In this document: positions 1-8,211 of the stretch, one piece after another
Layout: every line of letters starts with the position of its first letter
Position numbering within the stretch: position 1 is the stretch's first letter
Source: Bacteroidota bacterium
GTDB lineage: Bacteria; Bacteroidota; Bacteroidia; Chitinophagales; Saprospiraceae
DNA: 23,715 bases
Direction of reading: 5' to 3'
Assembly: GCA_029573365.1 (NCBI GenBank)
Contig: JAKQGD010000139.1
Location: 1 to 23,715, forward strand
The notes under the pieces: model-generated
Databases searched by the model: none
The model's input: only the letters and a program-made list of their open reading frames with translations
Told to the model about the DNA's origin: nothing
Position numbers and translations under genes: made by a program

Positions 1-764
1 TTATGACCGCTTACAATAAACTGGACGGAGTCATGCTCGGAGCGATGCTTCAGGACCACAATTACCAGGCAGGTGTCTATGCCTCTGCTTACAGGTTTTA
101 TGACGCTGCCAATATGACGGGTTACCTTTTCGCAGCTTTACTCCTTCCCATGTATGCTGCCCACACCGGGGTACCTTCTGTGCTGAATGAACTGAAGTCA
201 TCAGGACTTAAGCTTACTGCTGGCCTTGCTGCAGGCATAGTCTGCATTACGATTTTTTATGGTGAGCCCCTGCTAAAGGCCGTCTATACAGAATATACGT
301 CCGAGTTTTATGGTTCTTTGAAGTTGCTTATGATGGGATATTTTATGGTAGCAGTAGCCTATATTTTTGGGACCATGCTGGTAGCAGCAGGGAAGGTAGG
401 CGAACTGAACAAATTATTTGCCGTCGGCCTCCTGGTCAATATCTGCTTGAATCTGGCTTTAATTCCTTCTTACAAGTCAGAAGGTGCAGCCCTAGCAACA
501 CTGGTGACACAGGTCTTTGTCATGGTTGGGCAGGTGTACCTGTGCCGCAGGGAATTGTCTGTAGGCATTACTATGGATGAAGCAGTAAATATTATTGTTT
601 TTGCTTTGGTTATGGCGATGGTGTTTGGTGCCTCTAAATTTATGGAGCTGTTCAATTGGGAAACCAATTTGGCAGTATGTGTACTTATTTCTGTACTTTT
701 GTCGTTTGTTTTCAGAATCGTCAGCCTGCGGGAAATCAAGTCCCTTTTTGCAGGAAGCCGTTAG
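1..764 (+). CDS. Polysaccharide flippase (Wzx/MATE-like), C-terminal part only
   Basis: This is the C-terminal 250 or so residues of a membrane flippase that moves lipid-linked sugar repeat units across the inner membrane. The frame is open to the left edge, so the ATG at base 3 is probably an internal Met and the true start lies outside the window. The visible part is almost entirely hydrophobic, with about six membrane segments. It has the pattern of the second half of Wzx/RfbX proteins: a KLDG...LGAML stretch near the start, then FAALLLPMYA, then a repeated helix pair around GKVGELNKLFAVGLLVNICLN. Full-length relatives are about 450-500 residues, so roughly half is present. The next gene starts 31 bases downstream and encodes a chain-length protein, then an O-antigen ligase-like protein. 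This fits a Wzx/Wzy-dependent surface polysaccharide locus. The substrate cannot be told from sequence. Confidence 0.8.
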   Translation, partial: MTAYNKLDGVMLGAMLQDHNYQAGVYASAYRFYDAANMTGYLFAALLLPMYAAHTGVPSVLNELKSSGLKLTAGLAAGIVCITIFYGEPLLKAVYTEYTSEFYGSLKLLMMGYFMVAVAYIFGTMLVAAGKVGELNKLFAVGLLVNICLNLALIPSYKSEGAALATLVTQVFVMVGQVYLCRRELSVGITMDEAVNIIVFALVMAMVFGASKFMELFNWETNLAVCVLISVLLSFVFRIVSLREIKSLFAGSR

Positions 765-795
765 AAAAACCAATTTTCAAGCTTTGAATTCTCAG

Positions 796-1884
796 ATGAA
801 CAACGAATACAGCCTTGCCGATTTTGTAAACCAGCTGATAAAATGGAAGAAACCCCTGCTCAAAACAGCAGGTCTGATTCTGCTACTCAGCATTGTAGGC
901 AGTCTTTTGCTCCCCAACTATTACGAAGCGGAAACCACGTTTTATGCTGCCAGCCCTGATCTGGCAAAACCGATACCCATAGGGGGTGATGACAAAGACA
1001 TCAGAATTTACGGCGACGACAAGGATCTAGACAGGCTTTTTTCCATAGCCACTTCGCATGACATTCTTTTTTTTCTGATTGACTCCTTTGACCTGTATAA
1101 ACACTATGACATAAACCGAGAAAATCCAAAGGCTAAGTTTAAAGTCAGGGAGGAATTGCTGGACCATTATAAGACCATAAAGACTAAATATGCCGCCCTC
1201 CAGCTCATTGTCGAAGACAAAGACCCCAAAACAGCCGCAGACATGGCCAATGCTGCCAGAGAAAAAATAAGTCAGCTGGCACAGTCCATTGTCAAGGAAT
1301 CACAGGGTAAACTGATAGAAAATTACAATGGGAATATTATAAAAAAACAACTCCAGTCTGACAGTCTCGCAGCCATCATCAAGACCATTAAGGACAGCTC
1401 AGGCATCTTTGAGACTTGGACCCAATCTGGCATTTATACTCAATTGCTCGCCGAAGCTACCTCTGATCTGGAAGACGCAAAAGGTAAAATAGAATTTTAT
1501 AAAAAATACCCATCATACAGAGACTCTCTGATCAAATATATGGCCGTAGAAATGGGTGCTCAGAAGAAGATGGCCAAGGCCAATACAGAACTCAACAAAT
1601 ACACGCCTGTTTTGTCACGACTCAAGCAGCTGGACCAGGAACAGTCAAGGATACACGAGCAGATAAGTCTGGACAAAGAAAGGCTAAAACAACTCAACGC
1701 CACTTACAGTACTCAGTTTACAGCACTGCACTTGATAGAGAGTGCGGATGTGCCCGTCCAGAAGTCGAAGCCAAAGAGGTCCATCATCGTGCTTCTGACC
1801 AGTCTGTGTGGCATTATGCTAAGCTTCCTGGCAGTTTTTGTCATAGAAAACCTTAGGACGGGAGAGTTTATTAAAAAACCCTGA
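796..1884 (+). CDS. Wzz/GumC-like polysaccharide chain-length determinant
   Basis: The 362-residue protein has the layout of the Wzz (polysaccharide co-polymerase) family. A short cytoplasmic N-terminus (residues 1-23) is followed by a membrane helix at about 24-40 and a long periplasmic part rich in charged, coiled-coil-like helices (about 140-310). A Pro/Lys-rich stretch (VPVQKSKPKR) comes just before a second membrane helix at about 329-350 and a short basic tail. There is no tyrosine-kinase domain after the second helix, so it is the kinase-free type. Such proteins set polymer length together with Wzy. I chose the ATG at 796 (MNNEYSLADF). The frame is open back to an ATG at 595, but that start would overlap the flippase by 170 bases and add a sequence unlike the family. 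The next gene begins one base after its stop, so translation is probably coupled. Confidence 0.8.
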   Translation: MNNEYSLADFVNQLIKWKKPLLKTAGLILLLSIVGSLLLPNYYEAETTFYAASPDLAKPIPIGGDDKDIRIYGDDKDLDRLFSIATSHDILFFLIDSFDLYKHYDINRENPKAKFKVREELLDHYKTIKTKYAALQLIVEDKDPKTAADMANAAREKISQLAQSIVKESQGKLIENYNGNIIKKQLQSDSLAAIIKTIKDSSGIFETWTQSGIYTQLLAEATSDLEDAKGKIEFYKKYPSYRDSLIKYMAVEMGAQKKMAKANTELNKYTPVLSRLKQLDQEQSRIHEQISLDKERLKQLNATYSTQFTALHLIESADVPVQKSKPKRSIIVLLTSLCGIMLSFLAVFVIENLRTGEFIKKP

Positions 1885-1885
1885 T

Positions 1886-3346
1886 ATGAAAAGCCTGGAA
1901 ATGGCCACCGGTCAGCCTGCAGAAATCAAGGTCTTCAACGCCTTTGTATTACTGGTGCTTATTGCAGGTGGATTATCCGTCTTTTTTGCCAACCCATTGC
2001 CTTATGTCCTGCCTGCTGGTGCACTGCTTATTATGGCTGTAGTACCCGATTACAGACGGCTTTTTTATCTACTGTTTGCTTTGCTACCTTTTTCGGCAGA
2101 GTTTTATTTTGAAGGAGCCGGTCTCGGCACCGACATACCATCAGAACCAATAATGATTTTGTTGAGCGGCATTGCCCTCGCTCTTCTGCTCAGGAACAAA
2201 CTAGCCATTGACAAATCCTATGTAACTCATCCGGTTTTTATATTGTTAGTTCTCCATGTTTTCTGGATATTGGTCACCACTATCAACTCACAGAATCTGC
2301 TGATCTCTTTTAAATTTCTCCTGGCAAAAATATGGTACATACTGCCCTTTTTTATTCTACCTCTGACCTTCGGGAAGGAGTCTTCCGATTTCGAAAAAAG
2401 CTACCGAATTTTGTACAAGTTTTTATTTGCTTCCATAGTCATAGTGCTCATAAGACATGCTTTCGAAGATTTTAGCTTTGAAGCAAGTTATGATGTAGTA
2501 AGACCATTTTTCAGAAACCATGTCAATTATGCTGCTATATGTGTGGTGTGTCTACCTTTTGTGTGGGCTTTCCACCGCATAAGGGTGCTGGAAAACAAGT
2601 CATCTTGGGCCTTGTCAACCGTATTCCTGGTTTTTATCGTCGGTATTTACTTCAGTTATACCAGGGCAGCTATTCTATCGATGGCCATAGCATGGGGTGC
2701 CTGGCTGATTATAAAAAAGAGGTGGGTAAAGCAAGCTTTGACCATTTCGTCCATCATCGCCACCGTAGGCATCATCTACCTGTCGTGGGACAACAAATAC
2801 ATGGATTTTGCCCCTGATTTCGAAAAGACAATTACTCATACTGAATTTGACAACCTGCTGGAAGCCACTTACAAACTTGAGGATATCTCGTCTATGGAAC
2901 GGGTCTACAGGTGGATGGCAGGCGTAGAGATGATAAAGGACAGATTCTGGCTGGGTTTTGGGCCTGCCTGTTTTTATTCCAATTACCAGGCTTATTCAAT
3001 ATCAAGCTTCAAAACGTATGTAAGCAATAATCCCGACCAGTCAGGGATACACAATTATTTTTTAATGACATGGGTGGAGCAAGGTTTTGTGGGGTTTATC
3101 CTTTTCTTGCTGCTTTGTTTTGCCTTGCTGATAGAGGGCGAAAACATCTATCACAGATGCACGGATACCCGTGACAAATACCTGATAATGGCCACCACTC
3201 TGGGTTTTATCATCATATTTGCCATGTGCCTGATCAATGACCTGATAGAAACCGACAAAGTAGGTCCGTTTTTCTTTTACAATGCCGCTATCCTACTTTT
3301 TTTTAGAAAAAAATACACGCTGATCAGAAATCAAGCCCAAAACTGA
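1886..3346 (+). CDS. O-antigen ligase / Wzy polymerase-like membrane protein
   Basis: This 486-residue, strongly hydrophobic protein has about ten to twelve membrane segments. It contains a large soluble loop at about residues 305-390. The loop ends in a GIHNYFL-type motif (His389-Asn390) followed by WVEQGFVGF and another helix, the hallmark of the Wzy_C/O-antigen ligase domain. Proteins of this family either polymerise lipid-linked repeat units or attach the finished polymer to its carrier lipid or a protein. Sequence alone does not separate these roles, and its place after Wzx and Wzz makes a polymerase attractive. An Arg in SYTRAAILS (about residue 259) matches the conserved Arg found in a membrane helix of this family. 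The start lies one base after the Wzz stop. The last 23 bases overlap the 3' end of the convergent minus-strand gene, and no terminator hairpin is visible there. Confidence 0.8.
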   Translation: MKSLEMATGQPAEIKVFNAFVLLVLIAGGLSVFFANPLPYVLPAGALLIMAVVPDYRRLFYLLFALLPFSAEFYFEGAGLGTDIPSEPIMILLSGIALALLLRNKLAIDKSYVTHPVFILLVLHVFWILVTTINSQNLLISFKFLLAKIWYILPFFILPLTFGKESSDFEKSYRILYKFLFASIVIVLIRHAFEDFSFEASYDVVRPFFRNHVNYAAICVVCLPFVWAFHRIRVLENKSSWALSTVFLVFIVGIYFSYTRAAILSMAIAWGAWLIIKKRWVKQALTISSIIATVGIIYLSWDNKYMDFAPDFEKTITHTEFDNLLEATYKLEDISSMERVYRWMAGVEMIKDRFWLGFGPACFYSNYQAYSISSFKTYVSNNPDQSGIHNYFLMTWVEQGFVGFILFLLLCFALLIEGENIYHRCTDTRDKYLIMATTLGFIIIFAMCLINDLIETDKVGPFFFYNAAILLFFRKKYTLIRNQAQN

Positions 3347-6300
3347 GGTAGATTACCGGTTTCTGTACTTTACGTGTTTCTATGCCCCTGGCATAATCCA
3401 GCTTAACAAAGTAGCCCAGTAGCTGCGACCTCAGTCCCAGCCCATATCCCATCACCAGCGGGTCTCTGAAATACCGGACATCCAGCGTGATGAGCGGGGG
3501 ACTCTGAATGACAAGGTTGTTAAGAGGATTTTCCTCGCTGAAAGGTCCGCTGCCATGCCAGGCCAGGCCGGCATCATAAAATCCAACCAGCTGCAGATTT
3601 TTTAAAAAGGAAGCTCCTCTGTTTTGTCCCAGGATATACTGCATGAATGGAATGCGTAGCTCTGTATTTGCCAGCAGAAAAGAAGATCCATTTCTAATGT
3701 TGTTTTTAAATCCTCTTAGGTGGAAGGCATTTACCTTGTAGGCAAATGAACCGTCATCACGCAATGGTACAGAATTGTCAAACTTTGGTAAAAGCCAGTT
3801 TTCTACTCCCCCCACATAATACAGCATCCTTTTGTTGCCAAAAGATGTGGCCCCGGCAGCCCTGAGTGCCAGTACAGATTTACCCAGCAGAGGTATATAA
3901 TGTCTTGCATCAAAACCCACAAGAGTTGTAAACCCATTGGACAAATCGAGTTTAAATCCGTCGACCACCTGCATGTCAAACTGGTTGATGGCCTCAGCAT
4001 ATACTTTGTATCTGGTCCCGTTTTTTATATTCAGACTTGCATCGTGGGTGTTGTCAAAAATGTACTCCAGCTTGAGCATGATTCTTTTTTCATTGTTGAC
4101 GGGCGAGTTAAAGGATTGGTTTTCAGTACTTAGCTGTAAAAACCGGTCAAACCTCAAAGTCCCTGTAACCCTGACACTCCTGTAGATGTCAAAAGGGTAT
4201 TTGAGCTGATACATGCCCAGAAGAAAAGATTTTTTTGACCTTGTGGGAATGGTCTGTGTTGGATCCAGCTCATTGTTATACACATTGGATTTGCGATACA
4301 GAGCTATACGTCTGTCTATCCGCTTTTTCTTATTGTTGTAGACCAAAAAAAACTCATTGCCATTGAATGTAGTCGGTATGCGGAATCCTCCCTCCACCTC
4401 ATAATCTTCAAACAGGTCTTTATGTGTAGCTTTAAACAAAAATCCCAGTGGTGTGGTGATAAGCTGCTGCCTGTCTCCGGTATAGGTTTCAAGACCTTCG
4501 AAGAGCAGGTCATTGTCCATCTTTGTAGTCACATTGGCCAATGCAAACTTATTGTTGGCGGCTATGGCCCTGCTGTTAATGTATGGTTCCACAGCTTTTT
4601 TAGCCATTTTATCCGTCCGCACAGCAATTGGCTGGTTTTGCCTGAGTTTCGCCTGTGGCACTCCCGAAGATATTGGGGTGGGGCTTGCTTCGTCATCAAA
4701 ATCTGACTGAAAAAGAAATCCTTCCTTTATATTCTGTACAGGAGTTTTGACGGTATCCGCTATAAAAGGTACAGGCAACATTGTATGGTCTTCCACACCT
4801 GAAAATGCAGCCTGGGTTACAAATGGCGTATGACCCGGCAATGGCTCTACCTGCCCGGAAATACACCTGTAGCTCCTATCACGGTACTGGATGTACATAT
4901 GTTTTGTACCCTCTGCTACAGCATGATGAGTGATGATGTGTCTGTCAGAGTCAGTAATAAAACCTGTGCTTCCTGTAGCAGGATCAAGTACAGCGACATT
5001 GGTCACTCCGGTGGCATCAGTCAGATATACTATCCTGTCACCCTCTGTCAGAAATGGTAATTTTTCGTTTACCTGAGGCGTTGAGGTCAGCCTTATTGCC
5101 TTTCCTGCCTGGTCAGGAAGGAACCACAGATCGTAGGTCCCGGTAGGTATTACCGTATCGTAGGCCATCTCCCGGATGGTGTCGGTGGTGCGGTTTGAAC
5201 TGAAAAGTATACCTTTCTTTCCGTTAATCGATACATAAACGGCGTCTAGGTCGTCAAAATAATCATTTGTAATTTTTTCATAATTGCGGTTTTTAGATTT
5301 GTACAGGTATAAGTCCGCATAGCCATCGGCTGTAGCCGAAAATACATAGTCCAGATCATTTATATAACTTATACTGTAAATTCGCTGAAAGTCCGTGGGG
5401 ATAATCTGTTCCTTCTTCTCGCCAGTTTCCACATTCATTTTCACCAGCTTAATCACGTCTTTGTGTTCATAGACAAAACTGATTTCCGGCCTTGTCGGAT
5501 GCCATGTGATAAGCGGATAATTAAAATCTGTTTCCTGAAAGACGTTTTTATAGCCATATTTAAATAAGCTGGTCTCTGTGCCGTTTTTAAGATCCCGGGA
5601 CTTGATTCTGTATTTTCCCTGGTCATTGGATACATAAATCAATGTCTTACCGGTAGGAGAAAGACGCACGAGACTCACGGGCACTTTTCCTTTGGATTTA
5701 AGGCCGACCTCTGATGATTTAGGTGATGCGGTAAACTTTCCTTTCTCGGCACCATAATACTGGCTGTAGAAATCCGCCCACTCGCCCTTGAGGTTTTCCA
5801 GGGAATTATTGAGTATATATTCAAAGCTGTTATCTGTGCCGCGGCTTATTTTAGCCAGATAGAGCAGGTTAGCTATCGACGACTTGCCATAATTCATACT
5901 GATGTAGTGCCAGAAGGACTGTCCAGCTATTTTTGGATACGAACCCGCGAGCTTTTCAAATTTTCTGAACTTTTTATCTGCCTCCCACAGGTTACGTAGT
6001 TCTTCTTCAGCAGCCGTGTCCCAGCCAAAAGCGGCATAATTAATTATGCCCTGGCGATACCATTCGGGGACATTCATAAGTACGGCATTCTGGATGATCT
6101 CCTGGAGATTGGACCCAAACATCATGTTGTTAAAATAGACGGTAGATATACCGGTTTTTACCTTCTGCAGCAGTTGCCGGTGGTTACCATCAAAATACAC
6201 GAACATCTTGTTGCCGACAATCTTGGTTTCTCCTGTCTTGCTTGTAAATGTTTCTTCTGTGCCTATATTGCTTTGCTTGAGGTCTGAAATGTCAACGTAG

Positions 6301-6572
6301 ACAATAATCTCTATCTTGTCATTCATCCTGTGCTCAAACAAGTTTTGAAGCTTGTCATGTTCCTGTTCTGACATTTGTATAACCGGGCGGGCTATAAATC
6401 TGCCCTTACCATACCAGTATGTGATGAAGTTTTCGGTTTCGTATTGCCACCAGTCATTAAAGTCATCGTGAAACTGTACCCGGTTTTTACCGAATTCTGT
6501 ATTAATGGCCTGGCTTGTGCCAAATGTGGCCATGCATACCGACACCAGTAGGATGATTACTATTCTATTCAT
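3324..6572 (-). CDS. Outer-membrane protein: degenerate peptidase-MA-like, TolB-like propeller, beta-barrel
   Basis: The 1082-residue protein starts with a signal peptide (about 1-21, ending in TSQA). Residues 30-280 resemble the gluzincin-like peptidase domain found fused to propellers. At the expected HExxH site it reads QEIIQ (157-161), followed by PEWYRQG (169-175) where active relatives have PxWxxEG, so the zinc ligands seem lost. Residues of about 290-600 contain repeated beta-sheet blades of TolB/WD40-like type (VRLSPTGKTLIYVSND, ITWHPTRPEISFVYE, GILFSSNRTTDT). Residues of about 690-1082 alternate polar and aromatic residues as in outer-membrane barrels and end in Phe (YLSFGLDF), the usual barrel C-terminus. 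It probably sits in the outer membrane with the propeller in the periplasm or outside. Similar protease-like/TolB/barrel proteins occur in Bacteroidota, with unknown function. It is separate from the polysaccharide operon and convergent to it. Confidence 0.7.
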   Translation of the reverse strand: MNRIVIILLVSVCMATFGTSQAINTEFGKNRVQFHDDFNDWWQYETENFITYWYGKGRFIARPVIQMSEQEHDKLQNLFEHRMNDKIEIIVYVDISDLKQSNIGTEETFTSKTGETKIVGNKMFVYFDGNHRQLLQKVKTGISTVYFNNMMFGSNLQEIIQNAVLMNVPEWYRQGIINYAAFGWDTAAEEELRNLWEADKKFRKFEKLAGSYPKIAGQSFWHYISMNYGKSSIANLLYLAKISRGTDNSFEYILNNSLENLKGEWADFYSQYYGAEKGKFTASPKSSEVGLKSKGKVPVSLVRLSPTGKTLIYVSNDQGKYRIKSRDLKNGTETSLFKYGYKNVFQETDFNYPLITWHPTRPEISFVYEHKDVIKLVKMNVETGEKKEQIIPTDFQRIYSISYINDLDYVFSATADGYADLYLYKSKNRNYEKITNDYFDDLDAVYVSINGKKGILFSSNRTTDTIREMAYDTVIPTGTYDLWFLPDQAGKAIRLTSTPQVNEKLPFLTEGDRIVYLTDATGVTNVAVLDPATGSTGFITDSDRHIITHHAVAEGTKHMYIQYRDRSYRCISGQVEPLPGHTPFVTQAAFSGVEDHTMLPVPFIADTVKTPVQNIKEGFLFQSDFDDEASPTPISSGVPQAKLRQNQPIAVRTDKMAKKAVEPYINSRAIAANNKFALANVTTKMDNDLLFEGLETYTGDRQQLITTPLGFLFKATHKDLFEDYEVEGGFRIPTTFNGNEFFLVYNNKKKRIDRRIALYRKSNVYNNELDPTQTIPTRSKKSFLLGMYQLKYPFDIYRSVRVTGTLRFDRFLQLSTENQSFNSPVNNEKRIMLKLEYIFDNTHDASLNIKNGTRYKVYAEAINQFDMQVVDGFKLDLSNGFTTLVGFDARHYIPLLGKSVLALRAAGATSFGNKRMLYYVGGVENWLLPKFDNSVPLRDDGSFAYKVNAFHLRGFKNNIRNGSSFLLANTELRIPFMQYILGQNRGASFLKNLQLVGFYDAGLAWHGSGPFSEENPLNNLVIQSPPLITLDVRYFRDPLVMGYGLGLRSQLLGYFVKLDYARGIETRKVQKPVIYLSFGLDF

Positions 6573-6841
6573 ACAGTATGCAATTTATGAAGATAATGAC
6601 ATTTAACCATCAACATCCTCAATTTTTTTTAGTTACCGGGCATCTGCAATAGCGAAAACAGATTTAATCATCCTTCAGTATGGGGCATTGTCACTTTTTT
6701 ACTGAAAGGTAACAATTGGGTAAACCGTTAGACCTTGTCAGGAGGAAATATTGGCTAATAAACAGTATTTGCCCGCATACCTGTCGGCTTTAACAGTCTG
6801 TAAATTTTTAAACACATATACTACGCCTACATGGACCGGGA

Positions 6842-7897
6842 TTACATCTTTTGCTGGTAAAACAGGAAGCTTTCCTCGATTGTGTCTTGTCTGACCTCCA
6901 CGTCATAACAAGCCTGTCCTACTGCTTCGAGCAAAGCAAATCTTATGTGGCCCTGACTATTTTTTTTATCAGTCTTCATAATTTCTATCAATTCTCCTGT
7001 AGGCTTCACATACTTAGGGTGGTGTCCATATACATCCAAAATGGTGTTTCTGATGTCAAAAAGTTCATTTTCGGATATATTGCCTACTCTGTATGACAGG
7101 TAAGCTTCGCCGACTATGCCTATGGCTACAGCTTCTCCATGCAGCAGCGGTGTACGGCTGTCCATCCAGTAAGACTCCACCGCATGACCTATCGTATGGC
7201 CAAAGTTGAGTATTTTCCTCAGTCCTTTTTCGTTGGGATCACGTTCTGTCACCGTTTTTTTAATCATCAGCGACTGGTAGACCATATCTTCTATGTCCAG
7301 GCCCTGGATGGTCTTATTCCTGGACAACTCGTCCCATGTTTCGCGATCGGCGATGAGGCCGTGTTTGAGCAGCTCCGCATAGCCGCTTCGCATCTGGTCC
7401 TGAGGCAGTGTTTTCAGGAAATCAGTAAAAATAAATACCCCGGAAGGATCCCTTATCAATCCCACCATGTTTTTATAACCCATAAAATCAACCCCCAGTT
7501 TGCCGCCTACAGAAGCATCTACCTGACTGAGCAGGGTGGTAGGAACCTGTACAAACCTGATTCCCCTCATGTACGTAGCCGCACAAAACCCTCCGAGGTC
7601 ACCTACCACACCGCCTCCGAGATTTATCATCAGCGACTGCCTGTCAGCACCGTTTTTTACCAGCTCCGACCAGACAAACTGGCATGTATTTATGGTTTTG
7701 TGGTTTTCGCCTGATGGAATACTTATGACATTAAACCTGGATTCCAGGTGTTCAAAAAGGTTTGAAAGACAATATTTTTCCGTATTTTCGTCAGCCAGGA
7801 CAAAGACTGAAGATGGCTTAAGTTTGACAATGGCTTTGTTAAATGCCGACCAGTTATTTATGTGTATCTGATAATTTTTGCAGAGGATGTTTTTCAT
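6842..7897 (-). CDS. aroB: 3-dehydroquinate synthase
   Basis: The protein converts DAHP to 3-dehydroquinate, the second step of the shikimate pathway for aromatic amino acids, in the cytoplasm with NAD and a divalent metal. It is 351 residues, the normal size. It shows the NAD-binding GGGVVGDLGGF (94-104), VPTTLLSQVDASVGGK (118-133), AELLKHG with the metal ligand Glu175, NFGHTIGHAVE (231-241) with metal ligand His234, and LHGEAV with His253. All catalytic features are present, so it should be active. The start at 7897 places MKNILCKNY directly before the first strand. No other aro gene is visible nearby. A possible small gene lies 35 bases upstream on the same strand, and a TATATTTG box beyond it may be the promoter. 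No terminator is evident after its stop. Confidence 0.96.
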   Translation of the reverse strand: MKNILCKNYQIHINNWSAFNKAIVKLKPSSVFVLADENTEKYCLSNLFEHLESRFNVISIPSGENHKTINTCQFVWSELVKNGADRQSLMINLGGGVVGDLGGFCAATYMRGIRFVQVPTTLLSQVDASVGGKLGVDFMGYKNMVGLIRDPSGVFIFTDFLKTLPQDQMRSGYAELLKHGLIADRETWDELSRNKTIQGLDIEDMVYQSLMIKKTVTERDPNEKGLRKILNFGHTIGHAVESYWMDSRTPLLHGEAVAIGIVGEAYLSYRVGNISENELFDIRNTILDVYGHHPKYVKPTGELIEIMKTDKKNSQGHIRFALLEAVGQACYDVEVRQDTIEESFLFYQQKM

Positions 7898-7932
7898 TCA
7901 GGGCTACATTTTTAATGATGTTAGTAAGAAAC

Positions 7933-8091
7933 TTATGGCCTGATATATCTTGATTTGCAGGGAAGACCAGCCGCCCTCCTTTCTCCCAGTAAATGGACAG
8001 TCTTCATTTTCCTGCGTTGCTGCAGGTTTTTGACGACTTTTGGGTAAAAACCCATAATAGCCACATATACCAGAATTTTGGTTGTCAACAT
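7933..8091 (-). CDS. Possible small basic protein upstream of aroB (52 aa)
   Basis: An open frame of 52 codons begins with ATG at 8091 and ends with TAA at 7935-7933, ending 35 bases before aroB on the same strand. The predicted protein starts MLTTKILVYVAIMGFYPK and has a short hydrophobic stretch at about 5-16. A strongly basic remainder follows (QQRRKMK at 24-30, GERRAAG at 36-42, a single Cys45), with roughly a dozen Lys/Arg in 52 residues. A Bacteroidota -7-like box (TATATTTG on the minus strand, 8149-8142) lies about 50 bases upstream of the start, a sensible place for its promoter. I do not recognise the protein. It could also be a chance open frame within a long aroB leader, because 52 codons is not beyond chance. 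Conservation in relatives would decide. Confidence 0.3.
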   Translation of the reverse strand: MLTTKILVYVAIMGFYPKVVKNLQQRRKMKTVHLLGERRAAGLPCKSRYIRP

Positions 8092-8141
8092 ATAATGATT
8101 ATAAGACGATAAAAATTTTCAAAGTATCAAATGAGTCGACA

Positions 8142-8173
8142 CAAATATAAATAAGTCATATATGACAAAAAAA
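8142..8173 (-). promoter_or_regulatory. Possible promoter with operator-like palindrome, upstream of aroB
   Basis: Read on the minus strand, TATATTTG (8149-8142) matches the Bacteroidota -7 consensus TAnnTTTG. A TTTG lies 16 bases upstream (8169-8166), shorter than the usual 19-21, and a TTTT sits at the usual distance. The 12-base perfect palindrome GTCATATATGAC (8155-8166) fills the spacer and could be a repressor site. It would drive the small frame and aroB. Confidence 0.35.
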
Positions 8174-8181
8174 GTTTTGTC
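8164..8181. other. Hairpin-forming inverted repeat after the TonB-domain gene
   Basis: GACAAAA (8164-8170) and TTTTGTC (8175-8181) are perfect complements with a four-base gap. The hairpin lies 30 bases after the stop of the minus-strand TonB-domain gene and might weakly stop its transcription. No run of T follows on that strand, so it is not a convincing intrinsic terminator. It also overlaps the proposed -33 region of the aroB-side promoter. Confidence 0.25.
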
Positions 8182-8211
8182 CATGTATTATTAAAATCCT
8201 AAATATTTTTT

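Noticed and set aside
595..795. Longer N-terminus for the Wzz-like protein starting at 595
   Set aside because: It would overlap the flippase gene by 170 bases, and the added residues do not resemble the family. The ATG at 796 gives the normal layout with a short cytoplasmic tail before the first helix.
7139..7714. 191-codon open frame on the plus strand inside aroB
   Set aside because: It is antisense to a gene with all aroB motifs intact. The protein has no recognisable domain and reflects codon use of the real gene.
8041..8056. TGGGT-AAAA-ACCCA hairpin as a terminator between the TonB-domain gene and aroB
   Set aside because: The stem has only five pairs and no T-run on the minus strand, and it lies inside the possible small frame.
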